Notes: generated from the sequence alone by a model not told the origin. Shown: positions 50,550 to 61,182, counted from the first letter of the stretch. The stretch: DNA of 64,000 nucleotides from Desulfitobacterium dehalogenans ATCC 51507 (GCF_000243155.2 NC_018017.1:2542001-2606000), one strand, 5' to 3'. Program-made: numbers and translations.

Positions 50550-51874
50550 TGCACAACCTCTCCCACTAAATCATAGCTATCTGCTTCCCTAATCTTAACC
50601 TGGACAAAGTCTCCAATCTCAAGTTCTCCTGGGGAATGAACATAGACTAAACCGTCGATTTCCGGAGCATCCCCTTCGCTGCGACCAACCCAGCGTTTAT
50701 CCGGCAATTTTTCTTCGATAAGGACCTTTAGGGTTTGCCCCACCCACCTCTGCTGTTGCTCGTAAGCGATGTCGTACTGCAGTCTCATCAGTTCATCACG
50801 TCGCTGTTCGCGAATCTCCTCTGGCACCTGATCTTCCCTCTTGGCGGCAGGAGTGGATTCTTCTTGAGAATAGGCAAATGCCCCTAAGCGTTCAAAGCGA
50901 ATTCTCTTGGCAAAATCCAAAACAGTTTGAAACTCTTCTTCAGTTTCCCCGGGAAACCCGGTGATCATGGTTGTGCGAAGACGAATATCAGGCATTTCCC
51001 GACGTAATGTTTCAATTAATCCTTCAGCTTCTTGAATAGTACCTCTCCGATTCATTTCAGCTAATACTTTATTATGAGCGTGTTGAAGAGGAAGGTCGAG
51101 ATAACGGCAAACTTTTGGAGTTTCCTTCATAACCGTGATCAGTTCATCAGTGAACAATTCCGGATAACAGTACATGAGGCGGATCCATTCTATTCCTTCA
51201 ATCTTGGCAATCTCTTTGATCAAGGAAGGCAACCTATACTCGCCATAGAGATCTTTTCCATAACGGGTAGTATCTTGAGCGATCAGTAAAACTTCTTTAA
51301 CTCCTTCGGAAGCCATGGCTTCCACCTCACGAAGGATGGACTCTTGTTTTCTGCTACGAAAATGCCCCCGCACATGAGGAATGATGCAATAAGTGCAATA
51401 ATTGTCGCACCCTTCAGCCACCTTGACATAGGCATACTGCTTAGGAGTTAAGCGGACCCTGGGCATAGTTTCATCATAGATAAAGGCCGGGGCCTCAGCA
51501 CTTATCTTCTTAACCTTACTCTTCTCTGCTTCCTCTAGAGTCTGCAGAATCTCTGAGATATTCCCAGTCCCCATGATTCCATCCAGTTCGGGAATCTCAG
51601 CTAAAAGCTCATCTCCGTAACGTTGAGCTAAGCACCCTGTAGCCACAAGAGTCTTGCACTGTCCTTCGCCCTTATATTGAGACATCTGGAGAATTGTATC
51701 GATGGATTCAGCCTTGGCACTTTCAATAAAAGTACAGGTATTAATAATAATAATATCCGCTTGCTCCGGCTCAGTCACGACCTGATATTTTTCCATCATA
51801 TGACCGGTCATGATTTCACTATCGACTTGGTTTTTCGGACATCCTAAAGTCACAATAGCAACTTTTTTATTCAA
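50546..51874 (-). CDS. rimO: Ribosomal protein S12 methylthiotransferase RimO
   Basis: 442 residues from TTG 51874, with GAGGTG six bases ahead; GTG at 51883 lies in that site. Radical SAM enzyme that methylthiolates Asp 88 of S12. N-terminal UPF0004 (VTLGCPKNQVDSEIM, C's near 10, 46, 80), radical SAM C-x3-C-x2-C in CDNYCTYCIIPHVRG near 153 and TRAM domain at the end. Overlaps pgsA by four bases. Promoter at 51953-51982. Confidence 0.95.
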   Translation of the reverse strand: MNKKVAIVTLGCPKNQVDSEIMTGHMMEKYQVVTEPEQADIIIINTCTFIESAKAESIDTILQMSQYKGEGQCKTLVATGCLAQRYGDELLAEIPELDGIMGTGNISEILQTLEEAEKSKVKKISAEAPAFIYDETMPRVRLTPKQYAYVKVAEGCDNYCTYCIIPHVRGHFRSRKQESILREVEAMASEGVKEVLLIAQDTTRYGKDLYGEYRLPSLIKEIAKIEGIEWIRLMYCYPELFTDELITVMKETPKVCRYLDLPLQHAHNKVLAEMNRRGTIQEAEGLIETLRREMPDIRLRTTMITGFPGETEEEFQTVLDFAKRIRFERLGAFAYSQEESTPAAKREDQVPEEIREQRRDELMRLQYDIAYEQQQRWVGQTLKVLIEEKLPDKRWVGRSEGDAPEIDGLVYVHSPGELEIGDFVQVKIREADSYDLVGEVVQ

Positions 51875-51952
51875 TGCTTGCACCTCTGCATAGTATCATT
51901 TTTCTAAGATTACCTTGACTTAAAATCTTTATTTATGTGTAATTACTAATCT

Positions 51953-51982
51953 AGTATAAACTAATATTTCCCCAAGTGTCAA
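51953..51982 (-). promoter_or_regulatory. Sigma-A promoter of rimO-pgsA
   Basis: On the minus strand TTGACA, 18 bases, TATACT. A plus-strand candidate TTGACT-17-TGTAAT (51915-51943) overlaps its transcript and would serve the next gene. Confidence 0.7.
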
Positions 51983-52153
51983 AACTAATTATGGAGAATT
52001 GCCAGTCTTAGGAAAATGATTTTCCAGGTAAAATGTGGTAAACTATAAAGAAGATCTTTTCTACACTTATCTTTTGTTTTCCGTTGGATTAAAGTAGAAT
52101 GATGTGAGTAAGCTCTATGGACTTTCATCAATAATCATTGCGAGGTGCTCGGT

Positions 52154-52750
52154 TTGTTGAACGATACTCTTTCACCTGTGGATCAATGCGGATGTGGGGA
52201 TACAGGTTTTTTAACCTCCCGCACCCTTCCCATCGCCCTGAACCATGGCGCTGGTAAAGTCATCAATGTACCTGTCTATTCCTGTGGAAGTTCCATGTGC
52301 GACGAATATCGCATTCCCTCTGCTGTGGCTTCCCGTCTTGATGAATTAGCCGAAGAAATGGAAGCAAGAGAGGTGCTTTCCATCGTATTCTCCTGGAAAA
52401 CCTCTGGAGAGGATGACACCATCGGATATCAAGATTCACTTATCCAAGGGTTCATCTGGAAGTTCTATCGCCGCTCTTATGAAGATGCTCAAGTTCTCTT
52501 CGTGATAAACGGAGATGCTCTTGTTTTGCAAAGCAAATTAGACCCCTCGGAGTATTATATTCTGAAGCGCCTCGAAGAAAGCAAGGACGGGATTTTCTTT
52601 TCCTTCTCCAAATTTATCGAGGAGGACGAGGAATTAACCTACGAAAAATATATCGAACTCGAACCTTCTTTTCAGAAAGAGCTGGGGACTGTAAAAATGG
52701 AAGAAGTTGAGGACATGCTGATAGAAGAGTTCGGGGAGGTATGTGATTAA
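52154..52750 (+). CDS. YgiT-like zinc-finger protein, 198 aa
   Basis: About 198 residues. Start TTG 52154 or 52157 (GAGGTG six to nine bases ahead). N-terminal MqsA/YgiT-type finger: CGCGDTGF with VINVPVYSCGSSMCDEY, the order seen in YgiT-type fingers. The rest is acidic and helical (LDELAEEMEAREVLSIVF; EEDEELTYEKYIELE). No toxin gene lies beside it, so no sign of a toxin-antitoxin pair. Its end is three bases from the convergent radical SAM gene. Confidence 0.65.
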   Translation: MLNDTLSPVDQCGCGDTGFLTSRTLPIALNHGAGKVINVPVYSCGSSMCDEYRIPSAVASRLDELAEEMEAREVLSIVFSWKTSGEDDTIGYQDSLIQGFIWKFYRRSYEDAQVLFVINGDALVLQSKLDPSEYYILKRLEESKDGIFFSFSKFIEEDEELTYEKYIELEPSFQKELGTVKMEEVEDMLIEEFGEVCD

Positions 52751-52753
52751 GGC

Positions 52754-54676
52754 TCACCCTTTATGCCTGGACTTAACCCTGGATTTTCCCTTTACATCAG
52801 TTCTCTTTTTGCCACGGGACAGAGAGGCAGAAGGAGAGCTTTTTGCGACGGAACCAGGGCTTTTTTTGTGCTGAGAGCGAGGACGGATAAGGCATTGAGA
52901 ACCATAACCGATGAGATCCTCCCGATGGGCCAACTTCAGCGCCTTCTCCACTAAGTCGTAATTCTTAGGATTCCGGTATTGAATTAAGGCTCTTTGCATG
53001 GCCTTTTCTTCCATGGTGCGAGGTACATAAACCTTTTCCATGGTGCGGGGATCCAACCCTGTGTAATACATACAGGTGGATAGACTTCCTGGAGTAGGAA
53101 TAAAGTCTTGAACCTGTTCCGGGTTGACCCCCATATCCCGAACATATTCCGCCAGTTCTATAGCTTCTCTTAAGCCACTGCCCGGATGGGAGGACATGAG
53201 ATAGGGTACCAAATACTGCTTTTTCCCGAGCGTTTCATTGATGTTTTTAAAATCATCAACAAAACGTTCATAGACTTTTTTACCTGGCTTCCCCATCCTC
53301 TTTAATACCTTGTCACTGATATGTTCGGGAGCAACTTTAAGCTGCCCACTCACATGATGCTCACACAGTTCACGCAAAAAGGAAGTATTTTTATCCGCCA
53401 AAACCGCATCATAGCGAATCCCGGAACGGACAAAGACTTTTTTTACTTTAGGCAGACCGCGCAATCTGCGCAGGAGCTCAATATATTCTGTATGATCCAC
53501 ATCCGCCTTGGCGCAAGGGGAAGGAAAGAGACATTGCTTGTTGGAACATGCCCCGCGTTTAAGTTGGGCTTTGCAGGCCGGGCGGCGGAAATTGGCCGTG
53601 GGTCCTCCTACATCATGGATATATCCTTTAAATCGTGGACTCCAGGTCAACTGCTCAGCTTCTCTGACGATGGACTCCGCACTCCGCCCTTGGACGATAC
53701 GTCCCTGATGGAAGGTCAGGGCACAGAAGGAGCACCCTCCATAACATCCCCGGGAGCTGACCAGACTGAATTCTACTTCTTCGATGGCAGGTACCCCGCC
53801 TGCTTTCTCGTAGATAGGATGATAGGTACCTACATAGGGTAGAGCATATACTCCATCCATCTCGGATTGAGTCAAAGGATAGGCCGGAGGATACTGGATA
53901 ATTCCTTCATGCCCATGGCTTTGGTACATCGCTTTGCCATAATAGGGATCCTGCTGGTTATACTGCACCCAGAAGCTTTCCGCATAGTTCCTCTTATCCT
54001 CAACCACATCCTGAAAGGAAGGAAGCTGTATCACTTCTTCCGGAATATCTTTTTTCCAAGGAACCATGGTCCCTCTGACCCCTTGAATCGCATCAATGGG
54101 AATACCGTCTTTTAAGGCATTGGCCACCTCGACAATAGCCTTTTCACCCATCCCAAATACAAGCAAATCTCCTTGACTATCCAAGAGCACGGACCGTTTA
54201 ACCTTATCATTCCAAAAATCATAATGAGCAAATCGTCTTAAAGAGCCTTCAATACCGCCAATAATGACAGGCAACCCCGGAAAAGCTTCACGGACCTTGT
54301 TGGCATAGACAATGGTGGCATGATCGGGACGCAATCCTGCCTTACCTCCCGGGGAATAGACATCTCTATGACGCCGTTTCTTAGCTGCAGTATAATGGTT
54401 AACCATAGAGTCGAGATTCCCACCGGAGACGAGGCAGGCCAGGCGGGGCCTGCCCAAGACTTGAAACGCTTGAACATCACGCCAATTGGGCTGGGCTATA
54501 ATTCCAACTTTATAGCCATGCTTCTCCAGAACACGGGATATTATAGCAATGCCAAAGCTGGGATGATCCACATAGGCATCTCCTGTAATAAGCAGGAAAT
54601 CCAGCTCTTCCCAGCCTCGTTTTTTCATATCCTTCTTAGTAATAGGCAGAAATTGAGGGATTTTAATCGGGCTCAC
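52754..54676 (-). CDS. YgiQ-family radical SAM protein
   Basis: 640 residues. UPF0313 family: [48 protein letters not shown], the radical SAM cluster [18 protein letters not shown] (C-x3-C-x2-C) near 312, and a basic C-terminal tail ([21 protein letters not shown]). Chemistry unknown. The GTG at 54676 overlaps AAGGAG; spacing from that site suits an ATT at 54667, so the start is uncertain. Confidence 0.9.
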   Translation of the reverse strand: MSPIKIPQFLPITKKDMKKRGWEELDFLLITGDAYVDHPSFGIAIISRVLEKHGYKVGIIAQPNWRDVQAFQVLGRPRLACLVSGGNLDSMVNHYTAAKKRRHRDVYSPGGKAGLRPDHATIVYANKVREAFPGLPVIIGGIEGSLRRFAHYDFWNDKVKRSVLLDSQGDLLVFGMGEKAIVEVANALKDGIPIDAIQGVRGTMVPWKKDIPEEVIQLPSFQDVVEDKRNYAESFWVQYNQQDPYYGKAMYQSHGHEGIIQYPPAYPLTQSEMDGVYALPYVGTYHPIYEKAGGVPAIEEVEFSLVSSRGCYGGCSFCALTFHQGRIVQGRSAESIVREAEQLTWSPRFKGYIHDVGGPTANFRRPACKAQLKRGACSNKQCLFPSPCAKADVDHTEYIELLRRLRGLPKVKKVFVRSGIRYDAVLADKNTSFLRELCEHHVSGQLKVAPEHISDKVLKRMGKPGKKVYERFVDDFKNINETLGKKQYLVPYLMSSHPGSGLREAIELAEYVRDMGVNPEQVQDFIPTPGSLSTCMYYTGLDPRTMEKVYVPRTMEEKAMQRALIQYRNPKNYDLVEKALKLAHREDLIGYGSQCLIRPRSQHKKSPGSVAKSSPSASLSRGKKRTDVKGKSRVKSRHKG

Positions 54677-54687
54677 TCCTTAAAGTA

Positions 54688-54718
54688 GAAAAATCAAAAA
54701 CTCCCACAGTTGTGGGAG
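54688..54718 (-). terminator. Terminator of yajQ
   Basis: Stem CTCCCACA / TGTGGGAG, then TTTTTGATTTTTC on the minus strand. Confidence 0.9.
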
Positions 54719-54730
54719 GTGTGAATTCAT

Positions 54731-55222
54731 TTAACGATAATTGATGAATTGAAGGTCGATACCCAGATCCTGCTTGCGCAACAAGGCGATGACCGCCTGC
54801 AAATCATCCCTGTTCTTACCCGTTACACGGACCTGATCCCCTTGGATAGAACTGGATACTTTGATTTTGCTGTCTTTGATGATCTTGTTGATTTCTTTTC
54901 CTTTATCCTGGGATATTCCCTGAACAAGCTTTACTTCCTGGCGGACCGTATCTCCGGCTGCCGGCTGAACTTTGCCATAGTCTAAGGCTTTAAGGGAGAT
55001 TTGCCGCTTAACGAGTTTACTCTCTAAAATCTCTATGACGTTACGGAGTTTAAAATCGTCATCGGAAACCAAGATGATCTTTTCATCCTGCAGCTCAATG
55101 GAAGATTTACTGTTTTTAAAATCAAAACGCTGTTCAATTTCCTTTTGCGCTTGGTGAATTGCATTGGTTACTTCCTGCATTTCCACTTTAGAAACAATAT
55201 CAAATGATGAATCCTTCGCCAC
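54731..55222 (-). CDS. yajQ: YajQ-family nucleotide-binding protein
   Basis: 163 residues, the full family length. [72 protein letters not shown] and LQFINYR at the end. Two alpha/beta ferredoxin-like halves. YajQ binds cyclic di-GMP in Xanthomonas; the role in Firmicutes is unproven. Monocistronic by its own terminator. Confidence 0.95.
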   Translation of the reverse strand: MAKDSSFDIVSKVEMQEVTNAIHQAQKEIEQRFDFKNSKSSIELQDEKIILVSDDDFKLRNVIEILESKLVKRQISLKALDYGKVQPAAGDTVRQEVKLVQGISQDKGKEINKIIKDSKIKVSSSIQGDQVRVTGKNRDDLQAVIALLRKQDLGIDLQFINYR

Positions 55223-55269
55223 GAATCTCTCTCCTTTTATAGTATGATACCTAAAGTCAGCACAAGATC

Positions 55270-56052
55270 TCAGGGCACTAAGCTGACTTGACTTTCGGTG
55301 TCCTTCTTAAGAATGATATTATGAACCACCTGTCCCTGAGCCCCAAGGCTTGGCCAAGCCTTGCCGTTAAGTGTTACGGTAAGACCACCGGCATTGCCGA
55401 CAGTAACAAGTTCAATTTGCTCCTTTGCTCTCAGCTCTTTAGTGGCCCCCTGGGTAAAGGTTCCTTCAAAAGCAAACTGACCATCTACATTGACCCGAAT
55501 CCAACATGGCTGACTAAATACCAGCTGTGCCACCACATCCTCATTTTCCTGGGCGATAACATTTTGGGGATTTTGCGGAGGGGTTTGGACCGGTGGGGTA
55601 TTCTCCGGTTGTTGGGCTATTTCTTCTTGAGGCGCAGTAGGCAAGGGAGTGATGATATTTTCCGGAGCAATATTGGTACCTTGAGGCTTGCTCAAAGAAG
55701 CGATTCCGATAACGACCACAAGAGCAACTACTCCGGTGATTGCCACAAGAGCGGGCTTAATCCATTGAGGTTTCTTGCGGGGTGGTGGAACAGGCTCAAC
55801 TATCAGCGGTTTTTCCGGTTGTTGCTCTGAGGCATTATAACGTTCCAAAACCTCCTCCGGGCTTATTCCCAAATGCTTGGCATACGTTCTTAAAAACCCT
55901 TTAGTATAGGTGGCGCCAGGTAAAATATGATACGCTTCTTCTTCCAAAGCTTCCAGATAGCGGATTCTGATTTTGGTAACTTCTTCAGCTTGGGTTAAGC
56001 TCCACCCTTTATCCACACGAGCGTTGCGAAGGATTTGTCCCTCTCCTGCCAT
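55270..56052 (-). CDS. rodZ: RodZ-like cytoskeletal/morphology protein
   Basis: 260 residues. HTH_25 at the start ([43 protein letters not shown]), Pro-rich linker, membrane helix near 107-126, then Pro/Gln-rich spacer and C-terminal DUF4115 beta domain ([18 protein letters not shown]). RodZ links MreB with the membrane. In B. subtilis the counterpart ymfM stands before pgsA; here it follows ymfK, 23 bp apart. Confidence 0.93.
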   Translation of the reverse strand: MAGEGQILRNARVDKGWSLTQAEEVTKIRIRYLEALEEEAYHILPGATYTKGFLRTYAKHLGISPEEVLERYNASEQQPEKPLIVEPVPPPRKKPQWIKPALVAITGVVALVVVIGIASLSKPQGTNIAPENIITPLPTAPQEEIAQQPENTPPVQTPPQNPQNVIAQENEDVVAQLVFSQPCWIRVNVDGQFAFEGTFTQGATKELRAKEQIELVTVGNAGGLTVTLNGKAWPSLGAQGQVVHNIILKKDTESQVSLVP

Positions 56053-56075
56053 GATAAACCCTCCCTCTTTGTGTT

Positions 56076-56861
56076 TTAACTAATATCAAAAGAAGAAAAA
56101 CTAATTGCTACATCGTCAATCCTAATCTCATCTTGAGGTTGATTACGAATCTCAATGATAAAATCAAGTTCTCTCTTAATATGACCATCACGCAAAAAAA
56201 CATCAGGATGCTCGATGATCTTTGGTGTAGGTAATTCCATCACCCGGTTTAATAATTGCCAGTGAGCATCATCTCCACGGGAGGTGCTTGTCATCCCATC
56301 AATCAAAAACACCGAATCCTCGGCTTCGTCCAGCATAAGGGTTGTACGCAAGGTTTGCCGGATTATAGTAGAAGAAAGGAGTATCCATTTTTTGTTGGCG
56401 TAAACGCAAGCGCTGATCGCTGCTTCCGTTTTTCCAACCCGGGGAACCCCTCGGATACCAATGAATTGATTTCCGCCTTCCTTTAAAGTATCCCCTAAAA
56501 AGTCCACAAGCAATCCTAATTCTTCCCTAATAAAATGGTAGGTTGGCGGGTCGCTTTCCGCCATATCCAAACGCTGCCCATGACGTAATGCCAGACGATC
56601 AAAGAGTGTCGGAGATCGGAAAGCCGTTACCTGAATAGAGTCAACATATGCCAAAGCCGAGTTAAGGGCTTGGACTTTGTCCTGGGATGGGTACTGAAGC
56701 AAAAATCCCCGGCGATCTTTCCCAATTCCATTGACGGTCAAAATATTGATCTCAAGCATTCCCAATAATGTGGAGACAGCACCCAGCAAGCCAGGTTTAT
56801 TTTGCTGTATCACGTATTCCAGGTAGAGTTGTTCTTCCGGGTATACCCGACCAGTGATCAA
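56076..56861 (-). CDS. ymfK: YmfK-like protein (DUF3388) with P-loop
   Basis: 261 residues from TTG 56861, with GGAGG six bases ahead, inside the end of mnmH (65-bp overlap). An N-terminal ACT-like region (YLEYVIQQNKPGLLGAVSTLLGMLEIN), then GIRGVPRVGKTEAAIS, a P-loop-like motif, and RTTLMLDEAEDSVFLIDGM. Same family as B. subtilis YmfK, next to ymfM. Function unknown, possibly a nucleotide-binding regulator. Confidence 0.85.
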   Translation of the reverse strand: MITGRVYPEEQLYLEYVIQQNKPGLLGAVSTLLGMLEINILTVNGIGKDRRGFLLQYPSQDKVQALNSALAYVDSIQVTAFRSPTLFDRLALRHGQRLDMAESDPPTYHFIREELGLLVDFLGDTLKEGGNQFIGIRGVPRVGKTEAAISACVYANKKWILLSSTIIRQTLRTTLMLDEAEDSVFLIDGMTSTSRGDDAHWQLLNRVMELPTPKIIEHPDVFLRDGHIKRELDFIIEIRNQPQDEIRIDDVAISFSSFDIS

Positions 56862-57873
56862 GGTAATCCTCCAATTCTTTGATCCCCTTATCAGGATCTT
56901 CATGGCTTATTGAGTAATCATAATCATCGCTGGGATGGTTAGGATAGGAATAAAGAGCGTCGTAATAGTTTAGCATTTCTTCAGTGAACTCTTCTAAATT
57001 CCCTAGTTCAAGCAAAGAATGACACTGAGCAATCTTATTATGTCCCAGGTTTTTCGTCAGACGCCCCAGAGCCGACTTAATCTCAAGGGTGGCATTAGGG
57101 TAGCTGGTGTATTCTTTGATTAAGCGCTCAATCCGGTTATGAATGGAATCATAGACCAAGATCTGGGGACCCGCATTCATAGCTTCATATACACTTGAAG
57201 GCAAATTGATTCTGCCAATTCGCTTACTTTCACATTCGACTATGATGTAAGGAAAATGCTCCACTTCCCTAAGCCGTTCATATAAAGCGGACTCAAAAGA
57301 CTTTTGTGAAGGGGCAGAACCCAAACCAACGGAGCCGAATACAGAGCCCCTATTATTCGCTATATTCTCCAAATCAATGGCCGGATAGCCATCAGCCCTT
57401 AAGCGTTTCAATAGTTCTGTCTTACCTACACCCGTATTTCCCCGCAGCACAACAACTTTAAAGGGAAACTCTTGAGTAAAGTAATCATTAACCAAATGAC
57501 GATAGGCCTTGTATCCCCCTTGTAAACGGTAAACAGACAAGCCCATCAGAGCAAAAACTGTAGCTAAGGATTTGCTTCTCATCCCCCCCCGCCAACAAAA
57601 AAGCGCCACAGGCCGGCCATTTGACCATTGTCTGGCTTGGTTATAAAGCCCATCCAATTTAGGACCGGCTATAGCCAATCCTTGCTCCTTGGCCAAAGCG
57701 GGAGAGATTTGTACATAAGTTGTCCCAATCATAGCTCGTTCTTCATTATTAAATAGAGGCAGATTCAGAGCACCAGGTATTGTGGCCTCCTCATATTCAT
57801 TTTCAGAACGAACATCCAAAAGAACTATATCTTTAATTTTTCGCAATTCTTCAATAGTTATATCATGAATCAT
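56797..57873 (-). CDS. mnmH: tRNA 2-selenouridine synthase MnmH/SelU
   Basis: 358 residues, near the family size. Rhodanese domain with catalytic Cys in FCWRGGMRSKSLATV near 93, N-terminal LLDVRSENEYEEATIPGA, then P-loop NTPase GNTGVGKTELLKRL near 145. Replaces the sulfur of 2-thiouridine in tRNA by selenium with selenophosphate, so the genome should have selD. Its 3' end overlaps ymfK by 65 bases. Promoter at 57909-57937. Confidence 0.93.
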   Translation of the reverse strand: MIHDITIEELRKIKDIVLLDVRSENEYEEATIPGALNLPLFNNEERAMIGTTYVQISPALAKEQGLAIAGPKLDGLYNQARQWSNGRPVALFCWRGGMRSKSLATVFALMGLSVYRLQGGYKAYRHLVNDYFTQEFPFKVVVLRGNTGVGKTELLKRLRADGYPAIDLENIANNRGSVFGSVGLGSAPSQKSFESALYERLREVEHFPYIIVECESKRIGRINLPSSVYEAMNAGPQILVYDSIHNRIERLIKEYTSYPNATLEIKSALGRLTKNLGHNKIAQCHSLLELGNLEEFTEEMLNYYDALYSYPNHPSDDYDYSISHEDPDKGIKELEDYLDHWSGIPGRTTLPGIRDTAK

Positions 57874-57908
57874 TTTATTGCCTCTAAATTATACTATTCT
57901 CCTTTATT

Positions 57909-57937
57909 ATCATAAATCCTCTCGACAAAATGTGCAA
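57909..57937 (-). promoter_or_regulatory. Sigma-A promoter of mnmH-ymfK-rodZ
   Basis: TTGCAC, 17 bases, TATGAT on the minus strand, 36 bases before the mnmH start. Confidence 0.7.
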
Positions 57938-57940
57938 CTA

Positions 57941-60301
57941 TTACCCTATCTCTTCTTCTTCCAAACCAAACTTTTGCTCAAATTGCCCCTTGGTCAGCAA
58001 AACTTCCCGGGGTTTTGATCCTTCATATCCGCCCACGACCCCTTTTTCTTCCAACAGGTCCATCAAGCGGGCCGCCCGGGTGTAGCCGATGCGGAGCCTT
58101 CTTTGCAATAAAGAGACGGAAGCATTCCCTGCTTCGATAAAGAGCAGGGCCGCTTGATGAAACAGCTCATCTCCGGCATCTTCCGCCGGTTTATTCATTC
58201 CCAGCTCAATGTTGGGAATCTCCTGATATTCCGGTTTAGCCTGATTCTGCAGGAAGAGGACCACATTTTCCACTTCCTTGTCAGCCAGGAAGCATCCTTG
58301 CACCCTTATGGGCTTGCTGGCCCCCATAGGATAGTAAAGCATATCCCCGCGGCCTAAGAGTTTTTCCGCCCCGTTCATATCCAATATGGTTCGCGAATCA
58401 ATCTGAGAAGACACAGCGAAAGCAATCCGGGAAGGAATATTGGCTTTGATCAAACCAGTAATAACATCCACCGATGGACGCTGGGTGGCAATCAAGAGAT
58501 GGATTCCCGCTGCCCGTGCCATCTGAGCTAAGCGGCAAATCGAATCTTCCACATCTCCGGGGGCTACCATCATGAGATCCGCCAACTCATCGATAATCAC
58601 CACCACATAGGGAAGGGGCGGCGCATCCTCTTTCTTTTCCTGGGTGCGCAGAAAATTATAGCGTACGATATCCCTTACTCCCGCCGCGGCAAAAAGCTCG
58701 TAACGGGTCTCCATTTCGGTGACAATCCATTTTAAGGCCCCTGCCGCCTTTTTCGGGTCCGTTACCACCGGCGAGATCAGATGAGGGATTCCATTATAAT
58801 TGGTCAGTTCCACCATCTTCGGATCCACCAATAAAAATTTTACCTCATCCGGTCTGGCCTTATACAAAATGCTATTAATCAGAGTATTGACACAGACGGA
58901 CTTTCCCGAACCTGTGGCACCGGCAATTAATAAATGAGGCATTTTAGTTAAATCCGCGACAATAGGACTTCCTGTAATATCTTTTCCCAGAACTACCGTC
59001 AGCTTACTGGGGGAATTCTGAAACTCCGGAGTCTCCAGTACTTCCCGAAAATGCACCGTCGCTATCTCTTTATTAGGCACCTCAATTCCCACTACGGATT
59101 TTCCCGGAACAGGAGCCTCGATACGTACATCGGTAGCGGCTAAGCTCAGAGCGATATCATCGGATAAGTTCGTAATCTTGCTAACCTTGACCCCGGGTGC
59201 AGGCTGAGCTTCATAGCGGGTAATGGCCGGTCCCTGGGTCACATGGGTGACTTTAATCTTAACCCCGAAGCTTTCCAGGGTATCTTCAAGAATCTTCACA
59301 TTATCCGCCAAATCCTTATTAATACGAGGATTTTTCACCTTCATGGTTTTATTAAGAAGAGTAAAATTAGGAAGTTGAAAATCGCCGCTCTCCTTTTGGG
59401 CCAGCCTGGAAACAGGCGTCCCTGTGACCTTGCCCGGAGGAAGATTTTTTTGCTTCTTTTCCTCGGCAAAAGGGAGTACGGTTTGCATCATTGGACTATC
59501 GGAAAGAGGCTTCTCTTCCTCCCCGGTATGGTCCGCCATATCCTGAAGAGTCTTAATAATTACCGGCCGCTCCACCAGTTCAGGTTCCAGCACTTTTAAA
59601 GGCTCCGTTGTCGCTTTTGTCTCTTTCTTCTTGACATTCTTCTTTAAAGGCCTCTTTTCCATGGGCTCTTTAGGAACTACCTCTTCAGGATTCTCTTCAG
59701 AATCCTGAATCACATAGATGAAATCTTCTACATGGTTTTTGACCCAACGTCCTGATTCTTTGCCGGCCTTTTGAACCTGCTGCAGACCTCCGATGAGGGA
59801 ACGGTTCGTTACCAGCAATGCTCCGATGAGTGCTATGACAATGAGCACCACATACCCTCCGGAAATACCCACTGAGCTTTTCAGGGTTATGGCTATCAGT
59901 GCGCCAATTAGTCCTCCTCCGTGACCTGCCATGCCTTCATCGAACATAGTCTCGTGATCAAAAGCCTCAATCCCCGGGAGTTGAAAATGCAATAGTCCTT
60001 CAAAAGCTAACCATAATAAGAGAACTCCCACCGTTCTCCATTGGTTATTTATATGTTTAAGATTCATATAAGCGATTCCCCAAGCACCCAGCATGAGAAG
60101 CAGCCATACCCGGCCGTTGCCGGCCAGCATGGTTAAGCCTTCTTTGATCTTGCCACCTACAACACCATTGCTTCCGGAGTATAGGGCCACAATGCCCAAT
60201 ACCGCCAATCCCAAGGCCACAATGCCTATAAGTTCATGGCGGACATTATCTTTAAGAAAACCCTTTTTCTTTACCGTCATCTTCTTTTTCTTCCTAGCCA
60301 A
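57941..60301 (-). CDS. spoIIIE: DNA translocase FtsK/SpoIIIE
   Basis: 786 residues, the SpoIIIE length (787). TTG start at 60301 after GAGGG. Four N-terminal membrane segments (about 25-170), an acidic/basic linker (200-320), FtsK alpha/beta, then Walker A AGATGSGKSVCVN near 472 and DELADLMMV near 560, and gamma winged-helix domain (LLFIEAGNASVSLLQRRLRIGY). Pumps chromosomal DNA into the forespore or out of a closing septum. Confidence 0.96.
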   Translation of the reverse strand: MARKKKKMTVKKKGFLKDNVRHELIGIVALGLAVLGIVALYSGSNGVVGGKIKEGLTMLAGNGRVWLLLMLGAWGIAYMNLKHINNQWRTVGVLLLWLAFEGLLHFQLPGIEAFDHETMFDEGMAGHGGGLIGALIAITLKSSVGISGGYVVLIVIALIGALLVTNRSLIGGLQQVQKAGKESGRWVKNHVEDFIYVIQDSEENPEEVVPKEPMEKRPLKKNVKKKETKATTEPLKVLEPELVERPVIIKTLQDMADHTGEEEKPLSDSPMMQTVLPFAEEKKQKNLPPGKVTGTPVSRLAQKESGDFQLPNFTLLNKTMKVKNPRINKDLADNVKILEDTLESFGVKIKVTHVTQGPAITRYEAQPAPGVKVSKITNLSDDIALSLAATDVRIEAPVPGKSVVGIEVPNKEIATVHFREVLETPEFQNSPSKLTVVLGKDITGSPIVADLTKMPHLLIAGATGSGKSVCVNTLINSILYKARPDEVKFLLVDPKMVELTNYNGIPHLISPVVTDPKKAAGALKWIVTEMETRYELFAAAGVRDIVRYNFLRTQEKKEDAPPLPYVVVIIDELADLMMVAPGDVEDSICRLAQMARAAGIHLLIATQRPSVDVITGLIKANIPSRIAFAVSSQIDSRTILDMNGAEKLLGRGDMLYYPMGASKPIRVQGCFLADKEVENVVLFLQNQAKPEYQEIPNIELGMNKPAEDAGDELFHQAALLFIEAGNASVSLLQRRLRIGYTRAARLMDLLEEKGVVGGYEGSKPREVLLTKGQFEQKFGLEEEEIG

Positions 60302-60459
60302 AAAACATCCCTCACATCATTCTTTATACTTAGGAAGTCCTCTCACGAGAGCATGGTGAGAAGATTCATCCCGATTCATGCCAAGCTTTATGTATTATTT
60401 ATTTCTACGCAAAGGGAATTTTTCCCTGTTCCACTATGCTTGTCATCTTTAAATTATAA

Positions 60460-60485
60460 CAAAAAATCGGCTCTTAAGCCGATTT
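60460..60485 (-). terminator. Terminator of the TepA-like gene
   Basis: Stem AAATCGGCT / AGCCGATTT, then TTTG on the minus strand. Confidence 0.85.
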
Positions 60486-60495
60486 AATCGTAAAT

Positions 60496-61182
60496 TTAAC
60501 TTTCACGCTTTTCAGCGATTAGCCGCTTTAATTCTTCATGGGCTTCCTTTAGCCCTCCAACAGCATCAATCAGTCCAATTTCTACGGCGTCCTGCCCGAT
60601 TAAAATGGTCCCAATATCCTGCGCTAATTCACCTGTTGCAAACATGAGCTTTTTTAGCTGCTCTTCCGTTATCTTTGAATGTTGGAGGATAAAGCGATTA
60701 ATTCTCTCTTGCATTTTTTGTAAATACTCAAACTGCTGATGGCCATTGATCACTAACCCCGTATAGCGTATGGGGTGCAAAGTCATGGTTCCCGTGGGCG
60801 AGATAAAGCTGCGATCACAGCTTACAGCTATAGGAATTCCAATACTATGCCCGCCCCCCAAAACGATGGAGACACTGGGTTTGCTTAAACTGCTCACCAG
60901 CTCAGATATGGCTAACCCAGCCTCTACATCCCCTCCGGCCGTATTTAAAATCAGCAATATCCCTTCTACCTTTGGATTCTGCTCTACAGCGAACAATTGA
61001 GGAATGACATGTTCATATTTGGTGGCCTTCGACTGAGCGGGAAGAACCTGATGTCCTTCAATCTGACCGACGACGGTCAGACAATAAATGCTCTCTGAAG
61101 GTTCAGGGATACGAATCTGGCCCAGCTCTTTTAAGGTCTGGACCTCCGGATTTATGGGTTCATTTTGATTTTCATTTCTCAC
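60496..61182 (-). CDS. tepA: ClpP/TepA-like serine protease (YmfB type)
   Basis: 228 residues from GTG 61182 (GGAAGGAG eight bases ahead). ClpP-like fold: [36 protein letters not shown] (candidate Ser), [12 protein letters not shown], and [13 protein letters not shown]. Same place as ymfB (tepA) before spoIIIE in B. subtilis. Serine and His are present, so protease activity is plausible but not proven for this group. The upstream frame continues to 61302 with no good start. Confidence 0.88.
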   Translation of the reverse strand: MRNENQNEPINPEVQTLKELGQIRIPEPSESIYCLTVVGQIEGHQVLPAQSKATKYEHVIPQLFAVEQNPKVEGILLILNTAGGDVEAGLAISELVSSLSKPSVSIVLGGGHSIGIPIAVSCDRSFISPTGTMTLHPIRYTGLVINGHQQFEYLQKMQERINRFILQHSKITEEQLKKLMFATGELAQDIGTILIGQDAVEIGLIDAVGGLKEAHEELKRLIAEKRES

